Shown piece after piece: positions 47,239-56,550 of a stretch of 64,000 nucleotides of DNA. The number at the start of each line of letters is the position of its first letter. Within the stretch, counting starts at the first letter, position 1. Under the pieces are notes generated by a model, which saw nothing but the letters and a program-made list of their open reading frames with translations, searched no databases and was not told the DNA's origin. Location: positions 124,001 through 188,000 of the forward strand of contig QDFX01000004.1 of the NCBI GenBank assembly GCA_003347645.1. The letters are read 5' to 3'. The DNA comes from Rhizobiaceae bacterium CPCC 101076 (GTDB lineage: Bacteria > Pseudomonadota > Alphaproteobacteria > Rhizobiales > Methylopilaceae). The translations under genes and the position numbers were made by a program.

Positions 47239-49109
47239 CCGCGTGCCGCACGCTTTGCATGAGCCATGATCAGAGTCAGCGCGGCCGGCGTAACGCCCTC
47301 TATTCGAGACGCCTGGCCTATCGTTGCCGGGCGGATGCGAACCAGCTTCTGCCGGACCTCATTGGAGAGCCCAGGCATCGAGTCGTAATCCACGGCATCC
47401 GGGATCGAGCGCCCCTCGTCCCGCTCGAACGCCTCGATGTCGGCGCGCTGACGATCGAGATAGACATTGTAGGCAGCGTCTATCTTGATCTGCTCGGCAA
47501 TAACCGGGCTGACGCGATCCATTTCGGGCCAAATGCGGATGAGATTGGCGAACTCGACATCCGGTCGGCTGAGGAGATCGAAGGCCGTCCGGCGCTGTCC
47601 ATCCTGATTGAGCGCCAGTCCAGCCCTCTGAGCCTGCGCCGGGGTTGCAGTCAGGGACGCCGTCAATGCGCGGGCGTCGGCGAGCGCCGCCGCTTTTTTG
47701 CTCCAGGCTTCCTCTCGCCCGCTGCCGACCGCCCCGATCTCGATCCCCCGCTTCGTAAGCCGCTGATCAGCGTTGTCCGCCCGGAGCGTTAGCCGATATT
47801 CAGCGCGCGATGTGAACATGCGGTACGGCTCGGAGACGCCCTTGGTCACGAGATCGTCGATCATCACACCGAGATAGGCTTCGGATCGCGAGAAGATCAC
47901 CGCTTCCCCACCGCTAGCGAGGCGCGCGGCATTGATGCCGGCGACCAAGCCCTGCCCCGCGGCTTCCTCGTATCCGGTTGTACCGTTGATCTGACCCGCG
48001 AAGAACAGGCCCGCGACCCGCTTGGTTTCCAGACTCGGCTTTAACTCCCGCGGATCGACGTAGTCATACTCGATGGCATACCCAGGCCGGAGCATCCGGA
48101 CCCGTTCGAGACCGGGGATGGTGGCCAGAAAGGCGAGTTGTACCTCCTCCGGCATCGAGGTCGAAATACCATTGGGGTAGACCGTCGGATCGTCGAGGCC
48201 CTCGGGTTCAAGGAAGATCTGATGCCCGTCGCGATCGCCGAAGCGAATGACCTTGTCCTCGATCGACGGGCAATAGCGCGGCCCGAGACCACCGATTTGG
48301 CCGTTGAAGATCGGCGCGGCGTCGACATTGGAGGTGATGACTTTATGGCCGGCCTGGGTCGTGCGGGTGATGTGACACGACACCTGCGGCGTGGAGATCA
48401 TCGACGTCATCGCGGAGAAAGGTTCGGGTACATCGTCGCCGCGTTGTTCCTCAAGAGCGGCATAGTCGATCGTTGTCCCATCAAGCCGCGGCGGGGTCCC
48501 GGTCTTCAGACGGCCGAGCGAGAAGCCTGCATCACGAAGTGTTTTTGAGAGCGCGATAGAGGGTGCTTCGCCCATACGGCCGGCAGGCGTGGTCTTCGGT
48601 CCGATATGAATCAGGCCGGAGAGGAATGTGCCCGTCGTGAGAACCACTGTGCCCGTCGTGAACTTTCGCCCGTCCGCGAGAGTCAGCCCGCGAATCCGGC
48701 GGTCGCGTATGTCGAAATCAGCGACCTCGCCTTCCACGGTGTCCAGAAGCGGCTGCTCGGCCAGGATCGCCTGGACGGCGGCGGCGTAAAGACGGCGGTC
48801 CGCCTGAGCGCGAGGCCCACGAACGGCCGGGCCCTTTCGACGATTGAGAACGCGGAACTGAATGCCGCCCGCATCGGCCGCGCGGCCCATGACGCCATCG
48901 AGCGCGTCAATCTCGCGGACGAGGTGCCCCTTGCCGAGACCGCCGATCGCGGGGTTGCAGGACATCGCGCCGATCGTGTTTCGGCTCAGCGTGACGAGCG
49001 CTGTCCTTGCGCCCATACGGGCAGCCGCCGATGCAGCCTCGGTGCCGGCGTGTCCGCCGCCGACAACGATCACATCGTATGAACTGACACCATGTTTCAC
49101 GTGAAACAT
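47235..49109 (-). CDS. mnmG: tRNA uridine-5-carboxymethylaminomethyl modification enzyme MnmG
   Basis: A 624-aa FAD protein that, with MnmE, modifies U34 of several tRNAs. The N-terminal dinucleotide fold is '[20 protein letters not shown]', followed by '[20 protein letters not shown]' and '[10 protein letters not shown]', and the C-terminal helical domain ends in a basic tail. The start is ATG 49109, whose first six codons (MFHVKH) are the parS site; the alternative start at 49163 lies inside mnmE. mnmE ends two bases away. Confidence 0.96.
   Translation of the reverse strand: MFHVKHGVSSYDVIVVGGGHAGTEAASAAARMGARTALVTLSRNTIGAMSCNPAIGGLGKGHLVREIDALDGVMGRAADAGGIQFRVLNRRKGPAVRGPRAQADRRLYAAAVQAILAEQPLLDTVEGEVADFDIRDRRIRGLTLADGRKFTTGTVVLTTGTFLSGLIHIGPKTTPAGRMGEAPSIALSKTLRDAGFSLGRLKTGTPPRLDGTTIDYAALEEQRGDDVPEPFSAMTSMISTPQVSCHITRTTQAGHKVITSNVDAAPIFNGQIGGLGPRYCPSIEDKVIRFGDRDGHQIFLEPEGLDDPTVYPNGISTSMPEEVQLAFLATIPGLERVRMLRPGYAIEYDYVDPRELKPSLETKRVAGLFFAGQINGTTGYEEAAGQGLVAGINAARLASGGEAVIFSRSEAYLGVMIDDLVTKGVSEPYRMFTSRAEYRLTLRADNADQRLTKRGIEIGAVGSGREEAWSKKAAALADARALTASLTATPAQAQRAGLALNQDGQRRTAFDLLSRPDVEFANLIRIWPEMDRVSPVIAEQIKIDAAYNVYLDRQRADIEAFERDEGRSIPDAVDYDSMPGLSNEVRQKLVRIRPATIGQASRIEGVTPAALTLIMAHAKRAARG
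49093..49108. promoter_or_regulatory. parS: parS partition site at the 5' end of mnmG
   Basis: A second perfect TGTTTCACGTGAAACA occupies the first codons of mnmG (MFHVKH). ParB bound here would cover the mnmG translation start region. It is 1.9 kb from the rsmG copy. Confidence 0.97.
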
Positions 49110-49110
49110 C

Positions 49111-50424
49111 TCATTTACCGACGCAGAATTCGCTGAAAATCCCGCCGAGCACGTCCTCGACATCGACCCGCCCCGAGATACGCCCTAGCTCGCGTGCCGA
49201 CAAGCGCAGCTCCTCCGCACGCAACTCCGGTTCTTTCGCCAGCAGCGCACGGCGGAGCGCGTCGACCGCCGAACCCAAACATAGTCGATGCCGCTCGCGG
49301 GTCACGAGCGCGGATTCCGACGGCGCAAACGCGGTCTTCGCCCATTCGCCGAGATCGGACAACAACCGATCGATCCCAGCGCCTGTCTTTGCCGAGACTG
49401 GGTAAACGCCATCTTCGCTGTCCAAACTTCCAGACAGATCGATCTTATTCACGACCGACCACATCCGATCACTTGAGGTCGGCGAAATCCCGCTCTCGCC
49501 AGCATCGCTAAACCAGAGCACGAGATCGGCGTTTTCGCTCCGCTTCCGAGCTCGCGCCAAGGCCTCCTGCTCTATCGGATCGTTCGTCTCTCGGATGCCG
49601 GCCGTGTCGATCATCGTCACGGGATAGCCTCCGAGATCCAGGTGGACTTCAAGCATGTCCCGGGTCGTCCCGGCGTAGGCCGACACGATCGCGACATCGC
49701 GGCCGGCGACACGGTTAAGAAAACTTGACTTACCGACGTTCGGCGGACCCGAAAGGACCACGACCGCGCCCTCTCTCAAGCGCTCTCCCGATCGACCCTT
49801 GGTCAGGAGCGCCTCAATGTCGTCGATCAGACGAACGATGATCGGCTCCGCCCGGCGCCACAGGCCATCGCCGACATCGCCTTCATCGGAGAAATCGATT
49901 TCGGCCTCGACGAAGCTCATCGCCCGGATCAGATCCGCCCTCCACGCATCCGCGACCAGGCCGATCCCGGCCGAAAGTCCGCGCAGTGCCTGTCGCCGCT
50001 GAGCCGCGGTATCGGCAGCGATCAAATCGGCCAAGGCTTCGGCTTCGACGAGATCGAGTTTACCGGACTCGAACGCTCGTCGGGAAAACTCCCCGGGCTC
50101 TGCGATCCGGCAGCCCTCGATCTTCCCGAGCGCCTGAAGAAGTCCGGAAACGCTCGCCCGCCCACCGTGAATGTGGAACTCCGCGACGTCCTCACCCGTG
50201 AAAGAACCTGGCGCCGGAAACCAGAGGACGAGGCCCTGATCCAAATCCTCGCTGCTCGCTGGATCCCGGAGCACAACAAAAGTCGCGCGGCGAGGCACTG
50301 GCAGCTTTCCTGCCAGGGTAATCAGAACATCCGACGACCGCGGACCGGACACGCGCACCACTGCTATTCCAGCCAGGCCAGTACCGCTTGCCAGCGCATA
50401 GATCGTTGAAGAGCTCTCCGGCAT
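49111..50424 (-). CDS. mnmE: tRNA modification GTPase MnmE
   Basis: A 437-aa GTPase partner of MnmG. The N-terminal tetrahydrofolate-binding domain starts '[20 protein letters not shown]'. The G domain has '[20 protein letters not shown]', '[20 protein letters not shown]' and 'VVNKIDL', and the protein ends FCVGK, equivalent to the C-terminal C(I/V)GK that binds the folate formyl donor. ATG 50424 is the start. A strong hairpin separates it from rho upstream. Confidence 0.96.
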   Translation of the reverse strand: MPESSSTIYALASGTGLAGIAVVRVSGPRSSDVLITLAGKLPVPRRATFVVLRDPASSEDLDQGLVLWFPAPGSFTGEDVAEFHIHGGRASVSGLLQALGKIEGCRIAEPGEFSRRAFESGKLDLVEAEALADLIAADTAAQRRQALRGLSAGIGLVADAWRADLIRAMSFVEAEIDFSDEGDVGDGLWRRAEPIIVRLIDDIEALLTKGRSGERLREGAVVVLSGPPNVGKSSFLNRVAGRDVAIVSAYAGTTRDMLEVHLDLGGYPVTMIDTAGIRETNDPIEQEALARARKRSENADLVLWFSDAGESGISPTSSDRMWSVVNKIDLSGSLDSEDGVYPVSAKTGAGIDRLLSDLGEWAKTAFAPSESALVTRERHRLCLGSAVDALRRALLAKEPELRAEELRLSARELGRISGRVDVEDVLGGIFSEFCVGK

Positions 50425-50439
50425 CTCAGGTTCCAAAAC

Positions 50440-50477
50440 GAATTTGGCTCCGCATACAATCATGCGGAGCCAAATTC
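50440..50477 (-). terminator. 16-bp perfect stem-loop between rho and mnmE
   Basis: Bases 50440-50455 (start GAATTTGG, end CCGCAT) are the exact reverse complement of 50462-50477, with a six-base loop. In the minus direction the hairpin comes about 30 bases after the rho stop and is followed by CGTTTTGG before the mnmE start. It probably ends the rho transcript, perhaps partially. Confidence 0.75.
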
Positions 50478-50507
50478 ACCGTCTATCGAGGGTCGGCCGG
50501 CGTTGGA

Positions 50508-51773
50508 TCAGGTGTTCATCGAGTCGAAGAAGTCCGAATTGGTCTTCGTCTGACGCATCTTGTCCATCAGGAACTCGATCGCATCGACCGTACCCATCGG
50601 ATTCAGGATGCGGCGCAGCACATACATCTTCTTGAGGATGTCCTGCGGGACGAGGAGTTCTTCCTTACGCGTGCCCGACCGAGTGATGTCCATCGCCGGG
50701 AAGACGCGCTTGTCGGAGACCTTGCGGTCGAGGATGAGCTCGGAGTTACCCGTGCCCTTGAACTCCTCGAAGATCACTTCGTCCATACGCGAGCCGGTGT
50801 CGATCAACGCGGTCGCGATGATGGTGAGCGAACCGCCCTCTTCGATATTTCGCGCTGCGCCGAAGAAGCGCTTCGGACGCTGCAGTGCATTGGCGTCGAC
50901 GCCGCCGGTGAGCACCTTGCCTGACGACGGAACGACCGTGTTATATGCGCGACCTAGGCGCGTGATCGAATCGAGCAGGATGACCACGTCGCGGCCGTGC
51001 TCGACGAGACGCTTGGCCTTCTCGATCACCATTTCGGCAACCTGTACGTGGCGGACGGCGGGCTCGTCGAAGGTCGAGGATACGACCTCGCCATCCACCG
51101 TGCGCTGCATGTCCGTCACCTCTTCCGGACGCTCGTCGATCAAGAGAACGATGAGATAGCACTCGGGATGATTGGTGGTGATCGACCGGGCGATGTTCTG
51201 CAGCAGCATCGTCTTACCGGTGCGCGGCGGCGCGACAATCAGACCGCGCTGGCCTTTGCCGATCGGGGCAACGATGTCGATGATACGGCCGGACTGGTCC
51301 TTGATGGTCGGATCTTCGAGCTCCATGCGGAGCCGTTCGTCGGGATAGAGCGGAGTGAGATTGTCGAAGTGAACCTTGTGCCGGGCCTTGTCCGGATCCT
51401 CGAAGTTGAGGGTGTTCACCTTCAGGAGCGCGAAGTAGCGCTCGCCTTCCTTGGGGCTCCGGATATGCCCTTCGACCGTATCGCCGGTGCGCAGCGAGAA
51501 GCGGCGGATCTGCGAGGGTGAAACATAGATGTCGTCGGGGCCCGGAAGGTAATTCGCATCAGGTGAGCGAAGGAAACCGAATCCGTCCTGAAGAACCTCG
51601 ACAACACCGCCGCCGATGATCTCGACGTCGCGGGCAGCGTGCTGCTTCAGGATTGCAAACAGCAGTTCCTGCTTGCGAAGGGTGGAGGCATTTTCGACCT
51701 CGAGCTCTTCAGCGAGCGCGAGCAATTCCTGGGGAGATTTAGTCTTGAGGTCCTGAAGTCTGATTTCCCGCAT
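50508..51773 (-). CDS. rho: Transcription termination factor Rho
   Basis: A 421-aa hexameric RNA helicase. It has the N-terminal helical domain ('[20 protein letters not shown]'), the RNA-binding cold-shock-like domain ('[20 protein letters not shown]'), Walker A '[20 protein letters not shown]', Walker B '[19 protein letters not shown]' and the C-terminal '[20 protein letters not shown]'. Length is standard. The 207-base gap 51774-51980 between it and hemJ holds no ORF I can support and may be an untranslated leader. Confidence 0.98.
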   Translation of the reverse strand: MREIRLQDLKTKSPQELLALAEELEVENASTLRKQELLFAILKQHAARDVEIIGGGVVEVLQDGFGFLRSPDANYLPGPDDIYVSPSQIRRFSLRTGDTVEGHIRSPKEGERYFALLKVNTLNFEDPDKARHKVHFDNLTPLYPDERLRMELEDPTIKDQSGRIIDIVAPIGKGQRGLIVAPPRTGKTMLLQNIARSITTNHPECYLIVLLIDERPEEVTDMQRTVDGEVVSSTFDEPAVRHVQVAEMVIEKAKRLVEHGRDVVILLDSITRLGRAYNTVVPSSGKVLTGGVDANALQRPKRFFGAARNIEEGGSLTIIATALIDTGSRMDEVIFEEFKGTGNSELILDRKVSDKRVFPAMDITRSGTRKEELLVPQDILKKMYVLRRILNPMGTVDAIEFLMDKMRQTKTNSDFFDSMNT

Positions 51774-51980
51774 GGGGAACCTTCACTAAGTCGGTCGCCG
51801 GCATAGGTTCGGGCGACATAGGGGGAAGAGAGAGGTGCAGCCGTCGGGCAAGGCCAGGCACTTGGCCCAACTCGCTCGGTGACGGGACGTTCCAACAACG
51901 GCGCGGAGATGACCGCCTGCGGAGGAGATGTATCAGCAATACGGATTCGCGGCGCGCCCCGCAAGGGGTACGACGAAAAC

Positions 51981-52406
51981 TTAGAAGGGCTTCAACACGG
52001 CCAGGATGACGATCGCGACCATGAACAGGGCAGGCACCTCGTTGATCGCGCGATAGAATTTGCTCGACCGCGTGTTCTTGTCGGCGGCGAATGTCCGCAC
52101 CGTCTTGGCGCAAAATCCATGATAGCCGGAGAGCAGCAGGACGAAGAGAAGCTTGGCGTGAAGCCAGCCCTGGCTCCACGCATCGGCGTAATAGGCGACC
52201 GCGAGACCGAATATCCAGGTCGCGATCATCGCCGGCGTCGCGATGCCCTTCAGCAGCCGGCGCTCCATGATCTTGAACGTCTCGGAGGTGTCCGAACCGG
52301 GCTTCGCATCAGCGTGATAGACGAACAGCCGCGGCAGATAGAGCATCGCAGCCATCCAGGAGATCACAGCAATGATGTGAATGGCCTTGAGCCAGAGATA
52401 GGTCAT
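51981..52406 (-). CDS. hemJ: Protoporphyrinogen IX oxidase HemJ
   Basis: A 141-aa membrane protein with four helices. 'WLKAIHIIAVISWMAAMLYL' with 'PRLFVYHADA' carries the conserved heme-ligand His, and 'GWLHAKLLFVLLLSGYHGFC' the second conserved His/Lys pair. HemJ catalyses the penultimate aromatisation step of heme synthesis. Its start overlaps the hemE stop (ATGA type), and both act in heme synthesis. Confidence 0.94.
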   Translation of the reverse strand: MTYLWLKAIHIIAVISWMAAMLYLPRLFVYHADAKPGSDTSETFKIMERRLLKGIATPAMIATWIFGLAVAYYADAWSQGWLHAKLLFVLLLSGYHGFCAKTVRTFAADKNTRSSKFYRAINEVPALFMVAIVILAVLKPF

Positions 52407-53416
52407 CGGGTCCGTCCGTTTCCGCGCACGCGTTCGACAAGGCGTTCGACATGGGCGATCGGCGTTTCCGGCCTGATGCCATGCCCGAGATTGAAGATAT
52501 GCGGCCGATCGCCGGCCGAGGCGACGATGCGATCCACCGAACGGTCGAGCGCCTCACCGCCCGCGATCAGGACCAGGGGATCGAGATTACCCTGGATCGG
52601 CGTTCCCTTGGGAAGCGACTGATCCATCAGCGCCATGTCCTCGCTCGTATCCAGTCCGATGGCGACGCCCAGGATGGAGGCAAGCTTGCCGCCCTTCGGA
52701 CCGGCGCCGCGAGGAAACGCGATCACCGGCACATCCGGATGACGTTTGCGAACGCCCTCGATGACCCGAACCACCGGCCGGACGCACCAGCGGTCGAATT
52801 CATCCGGCGGCAGCTCGCCCGCCCAACTATCGAAGATCTGTACCACCTCGGCGCCGGCCTCGATCTGCCCTGAGAGATGTTCGATCGACGCATCGACCAG
52901 CCGGTCGATCAACGAGGCGAAGCCTTCCGGATCACGCAGTGCGAACAGACGGGTTTCCGCATGATCCTTCGAACCCTTGCCGGCGACGACATAGGTCGCA
53001 ACGGTCCATGGCGCACCGACAAAACCGATCAGGGTCGTTTCATCCGGAAGCTGCGACCGGATCATCCCGATTGCCTCATAGACCTTCCCGGTCTTTGCGG
53101 CGTCGAGTGTCCGATGGAGCTTGCCGATTTCATCCGCCGAGGAAATCGTCTCGACGCGCGGGCCCTCGCCTTCGAGGAATTCGACCTTGAGGCCCAGGGC
53201 GTGGGGAATGATCAGGATGTCCGAGAACAGGATCGCCGCATCGAAGCCGAACCGGCGGATCGGCTGAAGCGTGACCTCCGCTGCGAAATCGGGGCGATAG
53301 CAGAGGTCGAGGAACGATCCGGCCCTGGCGCGAAGCTCCCGATATTCCGGGAGATAGCGACCGGCCTGGCGCATCAGCCATATCGGAGGCCTGTCGAGCT
53401 TCTCACCGCCAAGCAC
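52403..53416 (-). CDS. hemE: Uroporphyrinogen decarboxylase
   Basis: HemE turns uroporphyrinogen III into coproporphyrinogen III. Core motifs are 'RPPIWLMRQAGRYLPEYREL', 'RFGFDAAILFSDILIIPHAL', 'LIGFVGAPWTVATYVVAGKG' and 'PHIFNLGHGIRPETPIAHVE'. The first conventional start is GTG 53416, giving 337 aa, but the frame upstream encodes SEKPILK directly before VLGGEK, which looks like the genuine family N-terminus. A ribosome-binding sequence AAAGAAGGA lies at 53459-53467, followed only by ACG, ATC and CTG codons. The true start may therefore be noncanonical, about 11-13 residues upstream. The start region borders the putative origin. Confidence 0.93.
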   Translation of the reverse strand: MLGGEKLDRPPIWLMRQAGRYLPEYRELRARAGSFLDLCYRPDFAAEVTLQPIRRFGFDAAILFSDILIIPHALGLKVEFLEGEGPRVETISSADEIGKLHRTLDAAKTGKVYEAIGMIRSQLPDETTLIGFVGAPWTVATYVVAGKGSKDHAETRLFALRDPEGFASLIDRLVDASIEHLSGQIEAGAEVVQIFDSWAGELPPDEFDRWCVRPVVRVIEGVRKRHPDVPVIAFPRGAGPKGGKLASILGVAIGLDTSEDMALMDQSLPKGTPIQGNLDPLVLIAGGEALDRSVDRIVASAGDRPHIFNLGHGIRPETPIAHVERLVERVRGNGRTR

Positions 53417-53454
53417 CTTCAGGATGGGCTTCTCACTGATCGAAGGCAGGATCG

Positions 53455-53469
53455 TTAATCCTTCTTTAA
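53455..53469. promoter_or_regulatory. CtrA binding site 1 (hemE-proximal)
   Basis: TTAA-TCCTTCT-TTAA followed by C is a perfect full CtrA site (TTAA-N7-TTAAC). In Caulobacter such sites in Cori let CtrA repress initiation. Confidence 0.75.
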
Positions 53470-53482
53470 CTAGTTCTCTGTT

Positions 53483-53497
53483 TTAAGATTCTGTTAT
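53483..53497. promoter_or_regulatory. CtrA-like site 2 (one mismatch)
   Basis: TTAA-GATTCTG-TTAT has the right seven-base spacing with one mismatch in the second half-site. It lies between the two perfect sites. Confidence 0.5.
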
Positions 53498-53500
53498 TGC

Positions 53501-53515
53501 TTAATGGGTCATTAA
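53501..53515. promoter_or_regulatory. CtrA binding site 3
   Basis: TTAA-TGGGTCA-TTAA followed by C is a second perfect TTAA-N7-TTAAC, 46 bases from the first. Confidence 0.75.
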
Positions 53516-53750
53516 CGGGGTTCTGGAAGCTCCACAAGGAAACCACCGCGAGCTTCGATATTGGTCTCGTCGGACTCCAGAGCGTGCGGACCCGATTCGT
53601 CCCCAGACATCACAGGAGCTCGGTTAGACCGCTCCAGCGCGCGACGCCTGTTGATCGTTTTGCGACATACCCCCAATGTGTTGGCCGGGTTGGCGATCTC
53701 GCCGATCTTTGCACAGTCTTCCACACGGCCTGTGGGTTCCGTCTGACGCC

Positions 53751-54380
53751 ATGAGCGACCTAGCCCACCCACTCTGGATCGAGCCTTGGCCGCTCGTCCT
53801 CGCATCCGGCAGCGCCTCGCGTGCCGAGATGCTTCGTAACGCCGGCATCCCGATCGAGGTTTCGCCCGCCGATCTCGATGAGCGGACGATCGAGGCGCCG
53901 CTGATCGAAGCGAAGGCGTCTCCGGGAGACGTTGCGCTTGCTCTTGCCATGGCGAAGGCGGAAGCGATCAGTCTCCGTTTTCCCAACCGGCTGGTTCTGG
54001 GAGCCGATCAGGTTCTCGCGGCAGGGCATGAATATTTTGTGAAGCCGTCCGGCCTCGCCGCGGCCCGCACACAATTGTTACGGCTCCGAGACCGCGAGCA
54101 CGGGCTCTTCTCGGCGGGGGCGCTCGCGGTCAACGGCAGGACCGAGGAAACGGTCGTCAGCGAGGCGCGGCTGACCATGCGGCCGTTTTCGGAAGAGTTC
54201 CTCGACCGCTACCTCGCGGTCGCTGGGAACAAGGTCACGACCACGGTCGGCGGCTACATGCTGGAACAGGAAGGCATCCATCTCTTCGATTCCATCAAGG
54301 GCGACTTCCATGTCATTCTCGGCCTGCCCTTGTTGCCGCTGCTCGCCGTTCTGAGGCGTCGCGGTCTTTTGCTCGAGTAG
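53751..54380 (+). CDS. maf: Maf family nucleotide pyrophosphatase
   Basis: A 209-aa house-cleaning nucleotide pyrophosphatase. 'LVLASGSASRAEMLRNAGIP' is the phosphate-binding start, with 'DLDERTIEAP', 'RLVLGADQVLA', and 'TTTVGGYMLEQEGIHLFDSI'. Maf hydrolyses modified or noncanonical NTPs. The ATG 53751 comes right after the candidate origin. Two bases separate its stop from aroE, the first step of an aroE-coaE-dnaQ chain. Confidence 0.93.
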   Translation: MSDLAHPLWIEPWPLVLASGSASRAEMLRNAGIPIEVSPADLDERTIEAPLIEAKASPGDVALALAMAKAEAISLRFPNRLVLGADQVLAAGHEYFVKPSGLAAARTQLLRLRDREHGLFSAGALAVNGRTEETVVSEARLTMRPFSEEFLDRYLAVAGNKVTTTVGGYMLEQEGIHLFDSIKGDFHVILGLPLLPLLAVLRRRGLLLE

Positions 54381-54382
54381 AG

Positions 54383-55234
54383 ATGTCCCAGAAAGCCTGC
54401 GTGATCGGCTGGCCGATCCGCCATTCCCGCTCCCCGCTGATCCATGGCTACTGGCTCCGCCAGCACGGCATTGCCGGTTCCTATGAGAAGGTCGCGGTCG
54501 AGCCCGAGACGCTCGACCAATTCGTTCGGTCGATCGCGGCTGGCGAGTATCTCGGCTGCAATGTCACCGTACCCCACAAGGAGGCCGTGATGGGACTTCT
54601 CGACGAGGTCGACGAGACGGCCCGGGCAATCGGCGCGGTCAATACGATCTGGCGAGACGCGGGCCGGCTTAAGGGGACGAACACCGATGTCATCGGTTTC
54701 ATGGCCAATCTCGATGATCGCGCTCCGGGCTGGGATGCCGGCAATGTCAACACTTTGATTCTCGGTGCTGGCGGAGCGGCGCGCGCCGTGATCCATGGAT
54801 TGCAGACCCGCGGCGTCTCGAAAATCCGGCTGGCGAACCGCACTCCACAGCGGGCGCAGCAACTCGCCAGAGAATTCGGAAATCCGGTCGAGGCCGTGGC
54901 CTGGCGCGAGATCGATCGTTTGCTCCCCGAAACAAATCTCCTGATCAATACGACCAGCCTTGGAATGGCGGGTTCCGAACCGCTTCCGGATTGCCGGGGA
55001 ATATGCGGCCGGCTTCCGAAAACCGCCGTAGTGTCCGATATCGTCTACGTGCCGCTGCAAACCGAACTCCTTGTCGAGGCCAGGAAGGCCGGACTCCGAA
55101 CGGTCGACGGGCTCGGAATGCTACTCCATCAGGCCGTGCCCGGATTCGAGAAGTGGTTCGGCGTTCGGCCGACGGTCACGCCCGAGCTTCGGCGCCTGAT
55201 CGAAGCCGACATCGAAGCGCCGAGCCACGCGTGA
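54383..55234 (+). CDS. aroE: Shikimate dehydrogenase
   Basis: A 283-aa NADP enzyme of the shikimate pathway. It has the substrate site 'WPIRHSRSPLIHGYWLRQHG', catalytic Lys in 'GCNVTVPHKEAVMGLLDEVD', the NADP fold 'TLILGAGGAARAVIHGLQ' and 'VYVPLQTELLVEARKAGLRT'. It starts two bases after maf, and its stop overlaps the coaE GTG by three bases, so translation is coupled. Confidence 0.96.
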   Translation: MSQKACVIGWPIRHSRSPLIHGYWLRQHGIAGSYEKVAVEPETLDQFVRSIAAGEYLGCNVTVPHKEAVMGLLDEVDETARAIGAVNTIWRDAGRLKGTNTDVIGFMANLDDRAPGWDAGNVNTLILGAGGAARAVIHGLQTRGVSKIRLANRTPQRAQQLAREFGNPVEAVAWREIDRLLPETNLLINTTSLGMAGSEPLPDCRGICGRLPKTAVVSDIVYVPLQTELLVEARKAGLRTVDGLGMLLHQAVPGFEKWFGVRPTVTPELRRLIEADIEAPSHA

Positions 55235-55836
55235 TCATCCTCGGTCTCACCGGCTCCATCGGCATGGGCAAATCGACCGTCGCCGGCCTGTTCGCCGCCG
55301 AAGGAGTGCCGGTGTTCGAAGCGGATCCTGTCGTCCATGCCCTCTATCAAGGTGCAGCGGTCCCGCTGATCGAGGAAGTGTTTCCCGGCACCACGAAGGA
55401 TGGCGTGGTCGATCGCCAAGCCTTGTCCAAAGCGGTTTTGGGCGATCCTGCTGCGATCAAGAGGCTCGAGGCGATCGTCCATCCTCTCGTCCGCCAGGCG
55501 GAACAGGTTTTCATCGCCGCTGCCCGGAAAGCCAACGCCCCCATCGTCGTCCTCGATATTCCGCTTCTGTTCGAAACGGGAGGCGCGGACCGGTGCAACG
55601 TGATCGTCGTCGTTTCGGCTCCGGAAGAAGTCCAGCGTGAGCGAGTGCTGGCGCGTCCGGGAATGACACCGGAAAAACTCTCGGCGATTCTCGCTCGGCA
55701 AATGCCCGATTCGGAGAAGCGACAGCAGGCCAATGTCGTCATCGATACGTCCGGAGACATCGCCCACACGGCCAAAGCTGTGAAGGACGTGATCCGCCGT
55801 TTCGGCGGTTCGGCCGCGCGTGGTACGAACTCCTAG
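55231..55836 (+). CDS. coaE: Dephospho-CoA kinase
   Basis: A 201-aa P-loop kinase for the last step of coenzyme A synthesis: 'ILGLTGSIGMGKSTVAGLFA', 'VPVFEADPVVHALYQG', 'PIVVLDIPLLFETGGADRCN', 'RVLARPGMTPEKLSAILARQ'. GTG 55231 overlaps the aroE stop (GTGA), and the longer in-frame extension lies within aroE. dnaQ begins two bases after its stop. Confidence 0.96.
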   Translation: MIILGLTGSIGMGKSTVAGLFAAEGVPVFEADPVVHALYQGAAVPLIEEVFPGTTKDGVVDRQALSKAVLGDPAAIKRLEAIVHPLVRQAEQVFIAAARKANAPIVVLDIPLLFETGGADRCNVIVVVSAPEEVQRERVLARPGMTPEKLSAILARQMPDSEKRQQANVVIDTSGDIAHTAKAVKDVIRRFGGSAARGTNS

Positions 55837-55838
55837 CG

Positions 55839-56549
55839 ATGCGCGAGATCATTTTCGATACTGAAACGACGGGACTTGATCCCAACAAGGGTGATCGGGT
55901 GGTCGAGATCGGCTGCGTCGAGATCCTCAATTACATCCCGACCGGGCAGACCTTCCACGTCTACATCAATCCCGAACGGGATATGCCCGACGAGGCCTTC
56001 CGCGTTCACGGCCTGTCGACCGAGTTCCTGTCCGAGCACAAATGCTTCCATGAGATCGTCGAGGATTTCATCGCCTTCGTCGGCGATGACGCGAAGCTCG
56101 TCGCGCACAATGCAAGCTTCGATTTTGCGTTCCTGAACGCAGAACTGATCCGTTGCGGAAAGCCGATTCTGTTGCCGGAGCGGATGGTCGATACTCTGGC
56201 GCTGGCCCGCCGGCGCCACGGTTTCGCATCGAACAGGCTCGACGACCTCTGCGCGCGCTACGGCATCGATAATTCCAAGCGCACCAAGCACGGCGCCCTG
56301 CTCGACGCGGAACTCCTCGCGGAAGTCTATGCGGAGCTTATGGGCGGCCGGCAGGCGACTCTCGGACTGAGTCTGCAGTCCGGTGGTAGGGCGATCGTTC
56401 GCCGCCAGACGGTGAAGCCGCGTCCCGTGCCGCTCGAACCGCGGTTGACGCCGGACGAGCTTGCGGCCCATCGAGCCTTCGTCGCAACCCTCGGCCAAAC
56501 CCCGATCTGGGCGGTCTATAACGCGCCAACGGCCGAAGCGGCCGAATGA
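55839..56549 (+). CDS. dnaQ: DNA polymerase III epsilon subunit
   Basis: A 236-aa 3'-5' proofreading exonuclease. Exo I is 'EIIFDTETTGLDPNKGDRVV', Exo II lies in 'AKLVAHNASFDFAFLNAELI', and Exo III-epsilon is 'SKRTKHGALLDAELLAEVYA', with the catalytic His and Asp present. A clamp-binding-like 'GLSLQSGGR' follows. It ends one base from the secB stop, tail-to-tail. Confidence 0.96.
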   Translation: MREIIFDTETTGLDPNKGDRVVEIGCVEILNYIPTGQTFHVYINPERDMPDEAFRVHGLSTEFLSEHKCFHEIVEDFIAFVGDDAKLVAHNASFDFAFLNAELIRCGKPILLPERMVDTLALARRRHGFASNRLDDLCARYGIDNSKRTKHGALLDAELLAEVYAELMGGRQATLGLSLQSGGRAIVRRQTVKPRPVPLEPRLTPDELAAHRAFVATLGQTPIWAVYNAPTAEAAE

Positions 56550-56550
56550 T

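Larger units (their letters stand above)
53417..53750. other. Candidate chromosomal replication origin (Cori-like region)
   Basis: This 334-base gap between divergent hemE and maf has no gene I can support. Its hemE-proximal part (about 53451-53520) is strikingly AT-rich in a GC-rich genome. It holds three TTAA-N7-TTA(A/T) CtrA-type sites, and near maf a 7/9 match to a DnaA box (TCTTCCACA at 53717-53725). In Caulobacter and Sinorhizobium the origin lies beside hemE, and here two parS sites are 4.3 and 6.2 kb away. Clear DnaA box clusters are not visible by eye, so this remains a candidate. Confidence 0.65.

Noticed and set aside
51774-51980. Possible EcfG promoter (GGAAC on the minus strand near 51891) or small gene in the gap between rho and hemJ.
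   Set aside because: The second element at 16-17 bases reads AGTT or GTTG, not CGTT, and no ORF with a ribosome-binding site was found.
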